Shown one piece after another: positions 9,178 through 17,954 of a stretch of DNA of 64,000 nucleotides. A model generated the notes under the pieces. It was not told the DNA's origin. It ran no database searches and was given only the letters and a program-made list of their open reading frames with translations. The translations under genes were made by a program, and so were the position numbers. The DNA lies in contig JAKCDE010000001.1 in assembly GCA_021838585.1 (NCBI GenBank), positions 127,354 through 191,353 of the forward strand, written 5' to 3'. Source of the DNA: Nitrospirota bacterium. Lineage in GTDB: Bacteria > Nitrospirota_A > Leptospirillia > Leptospirillales > Leptospirillaceae. How positions within the stretch are numbered: position 1 is the first letter of the stretch; each line of letters opens with the position of its first letter.

Positions 9178-10275
9178 GTGGAAAACCCTTCCCCCGTCAA
9201 TTCCCAGATCAGCACGGTTCTTCACCCTTTGATCCTGGCCGGTGATATCGGCGGAACAAAAACCCTTCTCGGCCTATTTCCGGCAACTCCGAAAAAAGGG
9301 GAGCAGGATCAGGTCCCCCACTCCTTTTTCAAAAAAGAATACCCTTCCCGCAACTTCGCCTCCCTCGAAAAGGTCCTCGAATCCTTTCTCGAGGAGGCCC
9401 GGACCGGCTATTCCAAAAGCTTCTCGATCGCGGGGGCAGCCTTTGGTATCGCCGGTCCGGTGGTCAATGGCCGCTGCCAGACGACCAATCTTCCATGGAT
9501 CGTCGAAACGGAATCACTGGGGGTCCTTCTCGGATTGTCCGTCAGGGATGTCTTGCTGGTCAACGATCTTGTGGCCATGGGTTGGGGAACAACATGTCTT
9601 GCCCCAAAAGAAACCCTTGTCATCAACGAGGGACATCCGGATCCCCTGGGAAGCCGGGTTGTCGTCGCTCCCGGGACCGGTCTCGGGGAGTCGATCCTTG
9701 TCCCAGGCGCACAGGGACCAATCGTCATACCGACGGAGGGAGGACATTCGGACTGGGCTCCCGAATCTCCCGCCGATATCCCCCTTCTCACCTATCTATG
9801 GTCCCGCTTCGGCCATGCCAGCGTCGAGCGGGTGGTCTCCGGCCAAGGAATCGCCAATCTCTACCATTTTCACACTCAGGGACAGTCCCCAGCGGGCCTT
9901 CCGCTGGACCCCACCCTTCCGGAGGATGAGATTCCTGCCGCCCTCACCCACGCCGCGCTCTCGAGACATGACCCTCTCTGCACCATGATTCTTGAAAATT
10001 TTTGCCGATTCCTGGGACAGGAAGCCGGAAACTTTGCCCTCAAGTCGCTCGCAACCGGGGGCGTCTATCTGGCCGGCGGAATTCCGGGCAAGATTCACCC
10101 TTTCCTCATGCGATCCTCATTCATGGATCACTTCACGAACAAGGGACGATACCAGAAGATTCTCTCCGAAATGCCCGTCCACATTGTCGACAATCCTGAA
10201 ACAGGTCTCAGGGGAGCTTGGAAGCTTGCCAGTCAACGAGTTCCTGAAGCCCAAAACCGAGGAGTTGCGAGATGA
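9178..10275 (+). CDS. glk: Glucokinase (Glk family)
   Basis: 365 aa, phosphorylates glucose to glucose-6-phosphate with ATP. Phosphate-1 motif LAGDIGGTKTLLGLF is near the N-terminus. GIAGPVVNG and TNLPW lie at about 95-110, and LVNDLVAMGWG carries the catalytic Asp region. VVAPGTGLGESIL is the adenosine or phosphate-2 region. The frame is open from 8920, but that would overlap hpnH. GTG 9178 is chosen because AGAAAGG precedes it by about 8 bases and it leaves a normal-length protein. It overlaps pgl by 4 bases (ATGA), so the pair feeds glucose towards 6-phosphogluconate. Confidence 0.9.
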   Translation: MENPSPVNSQISTVLHPLILAGDIGGTKTLLGLFPATPKKGEQDQVPHSFFKKEYPSRNFASLEKVLESFLEEARTGYSKSFSIAGAAFGIAGPVVNGRCQTTNLPWIVETESLGVLLGLSVRDVLLVNDLVAMGWGTTCLAPKETLVINEGHPDPLGSRVVVAPGTGLGESILVPGAQGPIVIPTEGGHSDWAPESPADIPLLTYLWSRFGHASVERVVSGQGIANLYHFHTQGQSPAGLPLDPTLPEDEIPAALTHAALSRHDPLCTMILENFCRFLGQEAGNFALKSLATGGVYLAGGIPGKIHPFLMRSSFMDHFTNKGRYQKILSEMPVHIVDNPETGLRGAWKLASQRVPEAQNRGVAR

Positions 10276-11078
10276 CCCGCCTTACGGATCTTGAAGAGGG
10301 CCCCCCACCCGTTGTCGTTTGCGTTTACCCCTCCCTCTCAGACTGGGCAGAAAAGGGATCGGACACTTTTCTGCAAAGGATCTTGGTCCTCCTTGAAAAG
10401 AAACGCATCGCGTCGATCGGTCTTTCTGGCGGCAGCACCCCGATCCCGTTTTTGAGGGCATCGGCCAGAAAAATAGCCTCCTGGCCCGACGAGACGAAGT
10501 CCAGAATCCACTGGTTTTTCTCCGACGAACGATGCGTTCCTCCGGAGAGTGATCAGAGCAACTTCAGGATGGCCCAGGAGAACTTTTTCTCCCCTGGATC
10601 AATCCCCGGAAATACCGTCTTCAGGATTCATGGGGAGGCCCCCCACCATGACCGGGAAGCGCTGAGATACGAAAAGCTTCTCGCGGAGGCTCTGGGCAAC
10701 CCCCTTCCCCACCCTCCGGCTCTCGATATCGCCCTTCTCGGCGTGGGGCCCGATGGACACACGGCCAGCCTCTTTCCGGGCACCTCTCCGGAAGACGATC
10801 GCCATCGCCTGATCCTTGCCGTCCCCGAAATACCTGGGCGGATTCCCCGCATCACGATGTCCTACCACACCCTGGCGGAAGCCGGTACAAGAATCTTTCT
10901 TGTGACAGGCCGGGAAAAGCGCGACATCCTTGCCAGGGTCCTCGACCCGGAAGGAGATCTCCCCACCCAATGGGTTCTGCGTGAATCGGGGATGAGAATG
11001 CATCCCTCCGAGTTCTGGATCGACCGCGAGGCCTGTCCCGAGGGGATCGACCGCTGGTCCGATGTCAGAACCCTCTAG
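10272..11078 (+). CDS. pgl: 6-phosphogluconolactonase
   Basis: 268 aa, NagB/DevB fold; hydrolyses 6-phosphogluconolactone in the oxidative pentose phosphate route. Family motifs: GLSGGSTPIPFL near 48, HWFFSDERCVPPESDQSN near 80-97, and LLGVGPDGHTASLFPG near 155-170, which holds the catalytic or phosphate-binding residues. Its ATG overlaps the glk stop (ATGA), indicating translational coupling. No glucose-6-phosphate dehydrogenase gene is in the window. Confidence 0.93.
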   Translation: MTRLTDLEEGPPPVVVCVYPSLSDWAEKGSDTFLQRILVLLEKKRIASIGLSGGSTPIPFLRASARKIASWPDETKSRIHWFFSDERCVPPESDQSNFRMAQENFFSPGSIPGNTVFRIHGEAPHHDREALRYEKLLAEALGNPLPHPPALDIALLGVGPDGHTASLFPGTSPEDDRHRLILAVPEIPGRIPRITMSYHTLAEAGTRIFLVTGREKRDILARVLDPEGDLPTQWVLRESGMRMHPSEFWIDREACPEGIDRWSDVRTL

Positions 11079-11217
11079 ACCGGTGTTTTCCCGCTTGGCG
11101 GGGCCCGTCGGAGATCCTTGCCCCAAACCAGGGTCATGAAGTAAAATTGAAAGATATGTTTGAGCGTACCTGCCGCAGGATTCGGCAAGGCGAGGAAGAC
11201 CCAAGGAGTTTTTGTCC

Positions 11218-11832
11218 ATGACCGCATCGCGACAAGGCGCAGGGCCGGAAAGTGGTCCAAAAAAAACGATACCAGACAAGTCCTCCGCGCAAGAAGCGCC
11301 TTCTCCGAGTCCCCCTCCCGCCGAATACGAAGAACTCTACAGCCCTTCCCGACCCAAGGAGGAGCAGGGGTTCAGTCCCGTCACGATCGCCATCTATATC
11401 GTCATCGGACTTCTGCTTGTGGCAGGCATCGGAGGATCGATCATCGGCTTCAAGGCCGGACCTCTGGGAAAACCGCACAAGATCGTCTCCCAACGGAGCA
11501 TCAGCACGCGAACAACCTTCAAGAGCATCCAGGGTGAGGGTTGGCGGCTCAACATGTCGATGCTCCTCTCCCCCTCCGTGGCCTACATGAAATACACCCT
11601 TGAGGGAAACCCCATCAAACTCCAGATGCTGGGGGCCCATTACAAAATCGGCAACGGATCGGAGGTTCCACTGAAACTTCCCCCGGCCTACATGATGTTC
11701 GAGCCACTGGCCCCCAAGGAGGAGACATCGCGGGCCTTCTGGCTGGGAGGCTCCCCCGTTTACTCCATCACCATCGAAATGCGGATTGACGACGGACATG
11801 AAATTCGCAGCGAATCCGTCACCTTCGACTAA
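11218..11832 (+). CDS. Hypothetical single-anchor membrane protein
   Basis: 204 aa. ATG 11218 is preferred over TTG 11212 because AAGGAG ends 9 bases before the ATG. The N-terminal 50 residues are Pro/Ser/Lys-rich and probably disordered in the cytoplasm. One transmembrane helix follows (VTIAIYIVIGLLLVAGIGG, about 60-80). The last 125 residues look beta-rich and extracytoplasmic. Similar in plan to the proteins at 1398 and 33917. No known motif. Convergent with the DUF167 gene. Confidence 0.65.
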   Translation: MTASRQGAGPESGPKKTIPDKSSAQEAPSPSPPPAEYEELYSPSRPKEEQGFSPVTIAIYIVIGLLLVAGIGGSIIGFKAGPLGKPHKIVSQRSISTRTTFKSIQGEGWRLNMSMLLSPSVAYMKYTLEGNPIKLQMLGAHYKIGNGSEVPLKLPPAYMMFEPLAPKEETSRAFWLGGSPVYSITIEMRIDDGHEIRSESVTFD

Positions 11833-11881
11833 GACGTCCCATTCGAAACTCTTGTGAGCACGACGGAGGACGGCCGCGCCC

Positions 11882-12232
11882 TCAAGGGCCCGAACCCGTC
11901 GCAGCCCCTTCAAGTCTCCTGGATCCCTCCTCCGGATCGATACCGGAAACCTCGATCAATTTGATCCGGCTTCCCTCTCCCCGCACGATCGACACAGAAG
12001 AGACCGGCACCCCGATATAATCCGACAAGGCCCGGACGACGCCCTTGTTCGCAAGTCCATCCCTGGCCGGTTCACGGACCCCGAGAATCCATCCCCTCTG
12101 TTCCCGCCTGAGGCAGGGTCTTGCCTGGCCAGGCTTGACATTGATTTCGAAACGCCAGACTTTTCGTGGAGATTTTTGAGTGGCGGCGGGATCAGAAGCG
12201 GATTTCTTTGGGGGTTTCACTGGCGTTTTCAC
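11882..12232 (-). CDS. DUF167 (YggU/UPF0235) family protein
   Basis: 116 aa. The family core runs VKPGQARPCL, GWILGVREPARDGLANKG and ALSDYIGVPVSSVSIVRGEGSRIKLIEV, the typical small alpha/beta fold. Biochemical role unknown; frequently encoded with yggS, proC, yggT and divIVA, as here. The 25-30 residue basic and Pro-rich N-terminal extension depends on the GTG chosen. That GTG lies inside the end of divIVA (41-base overlap) and has only a weak ribosome site, so the start is uncertain. Last gene of the long cell-division operon. Confidence 0.8.
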   Translation of the reverse strand: MKTPVKPPKKSASDPAATQKSPRKVWRFEINVKPGQARPCLRREQRGWILGVREPARDGLANKGVVRALSDYIGVPVSSVSIVRGEGSRIKLIEVSGIDPEEGSRRLEGAATGSGP

Positions 12233-12731
12233 CCATCTCTGAAGCGGTTTTTTCCCAGCGGGAGAGAGCGTCTCCGAAGGAGGAGAGCTCCCCCCTCAGG
12301 CGAGACACGGTCATTTCCGTTTCATGCCGGAGACGGGCCCGGCTCTCCTCTTCAGAACGAGACCTTTCCCTGGCCTCCCGGAGAAGCTCTTCGGACTCCC
12401 TATGGGCCCGCTGAAGGATCTCTTCCGCCTTCAAATGCGCCTCCCTGACAATCTGTTCTCCCTCCTTTTTGGCAAGTCCTTTCCATTCGTCGGCCGTAGC
12501 CTGGGCCGCCACAAGGGTCGCGGAGAGCTGCTCCTCCCGTTTTTTGATCTCCTCCCTTTCATCCTGCAGGTCCCGGAGCTGCTGGTTGAGGGTCCCCACA
12601 GCATCGACAAGCTGACCCGCCTCGAACAGAAGCTTCTCGATGAATTCGTCCACCTCGCTCGGGGCGTATCCGCGCAGGCTCCTGCCGAATTCGCGACCGC
12701 GAAGGTCATTGAGCGTTGTATGATCGAGCAT
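12192..12731 (-). CDS. DivIVA-domain coiled-coil protein
   Basis: 179 aa. The N-terminal 35 residues (NDLRGREFGRSLRGYAPSEV, then DEFIEKLL) are the DivIVA membrane-curvature and lipid-binding region. The rest is a continuous Glu/Arg/Ala-rich coiled coil (about 45-165) for dimerisation. DivIVA/GpsB-type proteins recruit division or elongation factors to septa and poles. Its place behind ftsZ, yggS and yggT matches the ylm-divIVA arrangement of Gram-positives and suggests a role in division-site organisation. Confidence 0.88.
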   Translation of the reverse strand: MLDHTTLNDLRGREFGRSLRGYAPSEVDEFIEKLLFEAGQLVDAVGTLNQQLRDLQDEREEIKKREEQLSATLVAAQATADEWKGLAKKEGEQIVREAHLKAEEILQRAHRESEELLREARERSRSEEESRARLRHETEMTVSRLRGELSSFGDALSRWEKTASEMGENASETPKEIRF

Positions 12732-12776
12732 GACCCCTCCTTTGCTCCGTTCGACGCAGATGACTCAAGTCCCGGA

Positions 12777-13013
12777 TCAATAAACGAACCGTTCGATCCC
12801 CTGAATGATCAGAATCAGGATGAAAGGGGACAGGTCGAGACCGCCCATCTTTTCGGGTGGAACCAGCTTCCGTATCGGAGCCAAAAACGGCTCGGTGACA
12901 TAGTCCATGAACCGGATGATCGGATTGTGCGGATCGGGACGCACCCAGGAGAGGAGTGCGCGTATGATGACGATCCAGGTGAACAGGTTCAGTAATGTCG
13001 TGAAGAGTCTGAT
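12777..13013 (-). CDS. yggT: YggT-family membrane protein, apparently started by ATC
   Basis: 78 aa. Translation of this frame gives a clear YggT protein with RALLSWVRPDPHNPIIRF and VTEPFLAPIRKLVPP, and two hydrophobic helices (about 4-24 and 58-76). There is no ATG, GTG or TTG between the in-frame proC stop at 13035 and the conserved core. A strong AGGGAGG lies 5 bases upstream of an ATC at 13013, where the family's N-terminus should begin, so ATC is the best initiation codon; the adjacent CTC is an alternative. A base error or strain variant is the other explanation. The gap to proC is 21 bases. Confidence 0.75.
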   Translation of the reverse strand: MRLFTTLLNLFTWIVIIRALLSWVRPDPHNPIIRFMDYVTEPFLAPIRKLVPPEKMGGLDLSPFILILIIQGIERFVY

Positions 13014-13034
13014 GAGATCCTCCCTTGATGAAGT

Positions 13035-13934
13035 CTAAACGTTTCGGGATATCTCCCGGGACCGGATTGCCATAGCCCGCACCGCTTCGATCAGGGCCCC
13101 CCGAACCCCCTGACGCTCGAGGGCTGCCAGCCCTTCGATCGTTGTCCCGGATGGAGAGGCGACCTTCGCCTTCAGGAGTTCCGGAAGGTGTCCCTTTTCA
13201 GCCAGCAGGGCTCCCGTCCCAAGGAGGGCCCAGGAGGCCAGCAGAGTGGCGGTCTCCCGGGACAATCCCTCCCGGACCCCTCCATCGGCCAGGGCTTCGG
13301 CGACGAGAGCCAGCAATCCGGGACCCGAACCGGCGATGGCGGTCGCCGCGTCGAAAGAATCCTCCGGGAGCCACAGTGCCCGGCCCATCCCTGAAAAAAG
13401 GCTATAGACAAGGGTCTGCTCGGAGTGCGTCACCTCCTGGGAGGCCGTCAGAAGGGTCATGCCCTTGCCGGCAGAAAGTGCGAGATTGGTCATGGAGCGC
13501 ACCCAGCGGAGGTTCGGAACCTTCCGTCTAAGATGGGAGAGCGGGACGCCGGCCATGACGGAAACCGAAAGAACCTCCGAAGGAAGGGCCGACAATGCGT
13601 CCGACACCTCCGACTCTGACTTCAGAAAGACGCCCGGTTTGACGCAAAGGAAAAGCAGGTCGGGACTCTTTCCCTTTTTCATCAGAGCAAGAAGGGACGT
13701 CTCTCCTTCGATTCCCTCCCCCTTCAGGAGCTTCAGCACCTCCGGACTGGGATCGACGACCGAGAGAGCCGGGCGAACACCCGCACGATTGCTCGCCAGA
13801 TGGCGGGCGATGACGCCACCCATCTGCCCCCCTCCGACAACCCAGATGGTGCCGGGGAACTCTCCCTCGGCAAACGATTTCGAAAGATGTCCGTTCTTCT
13901 GATTTTTTTTGCCTGACTTCCACGTATCGCTCAC
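13035..13934 (-). CDS. proC: Pyrroline-5-carboxylate reductase
   Basis: 299 aa; reduces pyrroline-5-carboxylate to proline with NAD(P)H. N-terminal Rossmann motif WVVGGGQMGGVIARHL near 27-42 and the C-terminal family signature (AIAGSGPGLLALVAEALADG and KVASPSGTTIEGLAALE). The frame is open from 14072, but GTG 13934 overlaps the yggS stop as GTGA and has GAGGAAGGG just upstream, so it is preferred. The first 25 residues are a basic extension beyond a usual ProC. Confidence 0.9.
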   Translation of the reverse strand: MSDTWKSGKKNQKNGHLSKSFAEGEFPGTIWVVGGGQMGGVIARHLASNRAGVRPALSVVDPSPEVLKLLKGEGIEGETSLLALMKKGKSPDLLFLCVKPGVFLKSESEVSDALSALPSEVLSVSVMAGVPLSHLRRKVPNLRWVRSMTNLALSAGKGMTLLTASQEVTHSEQTLVYSLFSGMGRALWLPEDSFDAATAIAGSGPGLLALVAEALADGGVREGLSRETATLLASWALLGTGALLAEKGHLPELLKAKVASPSGTTIEGLAALERQGVRGALIEAVRAMAIRSREISRNV

Positions 13935-14614
13935 ACGATCCCTTCCTCGAAAAGAAGGCGGCCGATCCTCACCTCCGTGGCTCCGCAGCGGATCCCCTCC
14001 TCGAAATCCTCGGACATGCCCATCGAAAGCTCCACGAGAAAAGGCCAATGTCCCTTGAGGCGAATCCACCATTCCCTTGCATCTTCGAAAACCTTCCGCG
14101 TTTTGTCCTGACGGCCGGAAGGATCGGGGACAGGCCCCATGACGAGGAGCCCACAGATATCGAGCCCCTCCAGAGTCGCAAGCGATCCGACCTCTTTTTC
14201 CAGTTCCTCCGGAAGAAAGCCGGACCGCCCTGGATCGCGCAGGATGTTCGCCTCCAGAAGGACGGACTGCGTCACCCCCTCGCGCGAAGCCAGATCGGAC
14301 AGAAGACGGGCATGGGAGAGATTGTCCAGGGAATCGACCCGGAAGAGCGGTCTATAATGCTTCCGGAGGGACCGCCCCTGGATCGCTCCGATAAAATGCC
14401 AGGAGATTCCTTCATCAAGGGCGTTCCGCTTGCCCTCCCATTCTTCCCACCGATTTTCACCGAGATGCGTCACGCCGGCATCGACCAGACTCCGGATTTC
14501 CTCGATGGTCCGCATCTTGGTCACCCCGACGAGGCGCGGGAGATCCGTCCGTCCTGCCGCCCGGGAGGCGGCTTCGATGCGGGCTCTGATTCTGGCGAGA
14601 TTGGCCGGGATCAT
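13931..14614 (-). CDS. yggS: YggS/PLPBP family pyridoxal-phosphate homeostasis protein
   Basis: 227 aa PLP-binding TIM-barrel protein thought to buffer PLP and affect amino-acid pools. PLP-lysine motif LVGVTKMR near 33-40. GENRWEEWEGK and WHFIGAIQGR (GxxQ/N region) follow, and the phosphate-binding tail is ELSMGMSEDFEEGIRCGATEVRIGR. ATG 14614 overlaps the pgeF stop as ATGA; the longer frame to 14704 would run deep into pgeF. Coupled to proC on the other side by a GTGA overlap. Confidence 0.93.
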   Translation of the reverse strand: MIPANLARIRARIEAASRAAGRTDLPRLVGVTKMRTIEEIRSLVDAGVTHLGENRWEEWEGKRNALDEGISWHFIGAIQGRSLRKHYRPLFRVDSLDNLSHARLLSDLASREGVTQSVLLEANILRDPGRSGFLPEELEKEVGSLATLEGLDICGLLVMGPVPDPSGRQDKTRKVFEDAREWWIRLKGHWPFLVELSMGMSEDFEEGIRCGATEVRIGRLLFEEGIV

Positions 14615-15264
14615 CGCCTCTCTCTCCGGATATAGTTGAGCATCGACCGCCCTTTCCGGCGGTTCCCCCATCCCCGATGGGAAAAGAAGAGGTCCGGATG
14701 ACACCGGGTGCAGAGAGGGATCCTTCCGATATTTTCCAGGGGAACCCCCACCTCGAGAAGCTGGTGCGTCACGAGCGCCCAGAGGTCAAGCGTTCGTCGC
14801 GGTCCCTGGACATAGCTCGGAGTGTTCGATCGGACGGCCTCCCAGACCTCGGGCCCGACCTCGAAACAGCAGGGTCCGATGGCCGGCCCGAGAACGACCC
14901 GAATGTCGGCCGGAAGGATCTTTCCCATCTCCCCGAACCGGCGGATGCCCGCCGGGACGATCCCCGCCGCGGCCCCTCTCCAGCCCGCATGGAACGCCCC
15001 CACGAACTCCCCCGATTCCGCGGCGGCAAGTACAGGAAGGCAGTCGGCGGTAAAAACCCCCACCTCTTCGCCTTGATCCCCGGAGATGAGTCCGTCCCCC
15101 TCAAGGGGCCCCTCCTGGGACCTGGACTCCCTTGAGGAAAGGACCTGCGTGCCATGGGTCTGGCGAAGAACAAGGCATTGGGGACGCGGAGCACTCCCGA
15201 CCGTTCCGAACCCATGATCGACACCGAGGGAGGAGAGGAGTGGATGGCGGAGAAAATCCTTCAT
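14611..15264 (-). CDS. pgeF: Peptidoglycan editing factor PgeF (multicopper polyphenol-oxidase fold, YfiH)
   Basis: 217 aa; removes wrongly placed L-Ser (instead of L-Ala) from UDP-MurNAc in E. coli. Metal and catalytic motifs are visible: RQTHGTQV near 35-42, FTADCLPV near 71-78, [11 protein letters not shown] near 90-100, and [13 protein letters not shown] with a trailing GRSMLNYI. Slightly short at the N-terminus for the family. ATG overlaps the ftsZ stop by 4 bases. Placement between ftsZ and yggS fits quality control of cell-wall precursors. Confidence 0.9.
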   Translation of the reverse strand: MKDFLRHPLLSSLGVDHGFGTVGSAPRPQCLVLRQTHGTQVLSSRESRSQEGPLEGDGLISGDQGEEVGVFTADCLPVLAAAESGEFVGAFHAGWRGAAAGIVPAGIRRFGEMGKILPADIRVVLGPAIGPCCFEVGPEVWEAVRSNTPSYVQGPRRTLDLWALVTHQLLEVGVPLENIGRIPLCTRCHPDLFFSHRGWGNRRKGRSMLNYIRRERR

Positions 15265-16445
15265 TCCCCGCGTTTTCTCCAGATGGCGGGCCTTTCGTTG
15301 AGATCCCCCTCCGGCTCAAGTTCGGCGGGTTGGGTCTCCCGAAGAAGCGGACGGGGGGACTGCCCCCCCTGTCTTCTGAGAAAGGCGGGAATCTCCTCCT
15401 GTCCATCGGCAGGAAGGGACTCGGCCGAAGAGCTCTCGGCCTTCCCAGGTGCCCGGTCGGCGGGTTGGTCGAATCCCGTCGCGATCACCGTGATATGGAT
15501 CTCCTCCATCGGATGGTCTTCGACCACTGTTCCGAAGATCAGATTGGCCGATCCCTTTTCGGCCTCCTCCTCGATGAGTCGGGAGGCCTCGGTGATTTCG
15601 TTTAAGGTCATGTCCGAGCCTCCCCGGAAGTTCACGAGAATGCCTTTTGCCCCCCGGATCGAACTGTCCTCGAGAAGGGGGCTGTTTATGGCGGCACGGG
15701 CGGCCGTCAGAGCCCTCTCGGGTCCGGAGGCCGTTCCGATCCCCATGACGGCACGGCCCATGTTGGCCATCGTCGTCTTCACATCGGCAAAGTCGAGATT
15801 GATGAGTCCCGGACGGGTAATGATGTCCGAGATCCCCTGGACACCCTGTCGCAGGACGTCGTCAGCCTTCTTGAAGGCATCGATGAGAGGGGTCCCCCTG
15901 TCGACCACCGATTCGAGCCGGTCGTTGGGAATCACGATCAGCGTGTCGGTGAACCGACGGAGTTCCCGAAGCCCCTCCTCGGCGTTCCGGCATCGTTTCG
16001 GCCCCTCGAAGCCGAAGGGGGTCGTCACAACCGCCACAGTGAGAATGCCGCTTTCGCGGGCCACCTGTGCGATCACCGGGGCCGCCCCTGTCCCCGTTCC
16101 GCCGCCCATTCCCGCCGTCACGAAGACCATGTCCGATCCGGCCACCGCTCCGCGAATCTTGTCGACGTCCTCAAGGGCGGAACGCCGGCCGACTTCGGGA
16201 TTGGCACCGGCTCCCAGCCCCCTGCTGACGGCGCTTCCGATCTGGATCCTGTGGGCATCGATCCGGTTTAGGGCCTGAAGATCGGTGTTGACCGCCACGA
16301 ACTCAACGCCCTTCAGGTCGGACATGATCATGGTGTGAATGGCATTGCACCCCCCACCGCCCACTCCGATGACAAGGATGCGGGCCCCGAGGATTCCGGA
16401 CTGCTTGTAGTCGATCAAGGGCTCTTCACCCCATTCTGGATCCAT
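15261..16445 (-). CDS. ftsZ: Cell division protein FtsZ
   Basis: 394 aa tubulin-like GTPase forming the Z-ring. GTP-binding motif [13 protein letters not shown] near 107-119, N-terminal [16 protein letters not shown], and T7 loop with NLDFADVKT. The tail has the FtsA/ZipA-binding core EIPAFLRR near 360 followed by about 35 more residues, so the peptide is not at the extreme C-terminus as usual. ATG 16445 is preferred over TTG 16466 since GGAG sits 7 bases upstream. It follows ftsA after 107 bases, the largest gap in this stretch, where an internal promoter could sit. Confidence 0.96.
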   Translation of the reverse strand: MDPEWGEEPLIDYKQSGILGARILVIGVGGGGCNAIHTMIMSDLKGVEFVAVNTDLQALNRIDAHRIQIGSAVSRGLGAGANPEVGRRSALEDVDKIRGAVAGSDMVFVTAGMGGGTGTGAAPVIAQVARESGILTVAVVTTPFGFEGPKRCRNAEEGLRELRRFTDTLIVIPNDRLESVVDRGTPLIDAFKKADDVLRQGVQGISDIITRPGLINLDFADVKTTMANMGRAVMGIGTASGPERALTAARAAINSPLLEDSSIRGAKGILVNFRGGSDMTLNEITEASRLIEEEAEKGSANLIFGTVVEDHPMEEIHITVIATGFDQPADRAPGKAESSSAESLPADGQEEIPAFLRRQGGQSPRPLLRETQPAELEPEGDLNERPAIWRKRGE

Positions 16446-16552
16446 TCCCACACTCCAAGGAGCCAAGCGGCTCCGAACTGTTAACGATCATGAGAGGTCA
16501 ATCGGCCCGCCAGCGGCGAGATGTCCTCCGGAAACCTTCCCTGTTTGGTCCG

Positions 16553-17839
16553 TCAGATGATTTCCCGAAGCCAGTTCCAGATCCTGACACCGGACGAGGC
16601 CGTCGGGCCTTTTCTCGGTTCTTGCGATTCCTGGAAAGGGGCGTCTTCCCGGTGGGGGAGATCCTGAGGTCCCCACTGATCCCTCGCAAAATAAAGGAGG
16701 CCAATGGCCGATGCGAACTCGGGAGCGGAGGCCTGATCAACCAGGCCCTGGACGCGCAGACCGGTTTGTCCGACGGAAACGGGCATCTCGAAGATCTTTT
16801 CCGCAAACGGCACAATGTTCGGCATCCGGGCGACGCCCCCCACAAGGACGACTCCCCGGGCGAGGAAGGCGTTCTGGCGCATCCGGTCCAGGTCTCCCTT
16901 GACGCGCGTCAAAATTTCCTCGAGCCTTGCCTCGACGACCTCCCGAACCTGGGTCCTGCGGAGAGAACCTTGCGGACTTTCCTCGGAAACGGGGGGGTTC
17001 GTTGCCCCCTCCTCTTCCGGAGCCTCAGGAGGCGTAGACTGCCCCGGGGAGCTGAAAACCTCCTTTTTGATCCGCTCTGCCTCGGACTGGGAAATCCGCA
17101 TGACTGCGGCCAGGTCCTTCGTCATGGCCGCTCCCCCCAAAGGAATGATGCGGACCCCGGAGAGGGCGCCGTTCTGATAAAGAACCATCCCGGTTGTTCC
17201 ACCCCCGATATCGACGACGCACACCCCAAGCTCCTTGTCGTCCTCGGTCAGAACTGCCCGCGCACTTGCAAGAGGCTGCAGAACGAGGTCTCCGTCACGA
17301 ACCGTGAGCCCGGCCCTTTCAACACTTCGCTTGAGGTTTGCGAGCACCATGTCGGAACCCCGGATGACATGGACCAGTGCCTCCAGACGGGCCCCCACCA
17401 TTCCGACGGGATTCACGATGCCTCCCTGTTCATCGATCCGGTAGGACTTGGGAATGGTGTGGAGAAGTTCGGAGGACTGACAGCCCATCATCGTTCGGGC
17501 TTCCTGCAAGATCCTGTCGATATCCGTCGCCAGGACCTCCCGGTCCTTGAGGGCGATCATCACCCGCTGGTCCTGGCCGTCGATCTCGCCTCCCGCGAAT
17601 CCGACAACGACACGGGAAACGGGACAGCTCGCCTTCCGGACCGCGACGTCGACCGCCTTCCGGATGGCCGCCACCGTCTGCTGAACATCCACGATCGTCC
17701 CGTTCCGGATGCCGTTTTGTGTCGATGCGGTCCCGATCCCGACGATCTCGAACCGGTCGTCATCGATGGCCTGCCCCAATACGGCACACACCTTTGTCGA
17801 ACCCAAATCAATGGCTGCAAATACTGGTTGATCCGTCAT
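16553..17839 (-). CDS. ftsA: Cell division protein FtsA
   Basis: 428 aa actin-like ATPase that anchors FtsZ to the membrane. Phosphate-1 motif FAAIDLGSTKVCAVLG (7-22), SHS2 (1C) insertion typical of FtsA, phosphate-2 VVDIGGGTTGMVLY near 205, adenosine motif VLVGGVARMPNI near 350. The C-terminus ends in an amphipathic membrane-targeting helix, VRIWNWLREII. A 60-residue stretch around 250-310 is acidic and proline-rich. ATG 17839 is chosen by GAGG six bases upstream and by the family N-terminus. Confidence 0.95.
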   Translation of the reverse strand: MTDQPVFAAIDLGSTKVCAVLGQAIDDDRFEIVGIGTASTQNGIRNGTIVDVQQTVAAIRKAVDVAVRKASCPVSRVVVGFAGGEIDGQDQRVMIALKDREVLATDIDRILQEARTMMGCQSSELLHTIPKSYRIDEQGGIVNPVGMVGARLEALVHVIRGSDMVLANLKRSVERAGLTVRDGDLVLQPLASARAVLTEDDKELGVCVVDIGGGTTGMVLYQNGALSGVRIIPLGGAAMTKDLAAVMRISQSEAERIKKEVFSSPGQSTPPEAPEEEGATNPPVSEESPQGSLRRTQVREVVEARLEEILTRVKGDLDRMRQNAFLARGVVLVGGVARMPNIVPFAEKIFEMPVSVGQTGLRVQGLVDQASAPEFASAIGLLYFARDQWGPQDLPHREDAPFQESQEPRKGPTASSGVRIWNWLREII

Positions 17840-17954
17840 CTGATGCCTCTGTCTCCCCTGAAAATTTAAAGTGCCCGCCCGGCTCTTCCCGAAGCCTGCC
17901 CATTTTCTCACAACGGGGGAAGTGTCTCAACAGATCGAAACGGAAAGGATCCCC

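Noticed and set aside
16490..17869. 459-codon plus-strand frame antisense to ftsA
   Set aside because: No motif and biased composition; the minus strand encodes full-length FtsA with its C-terminal membrane helix.
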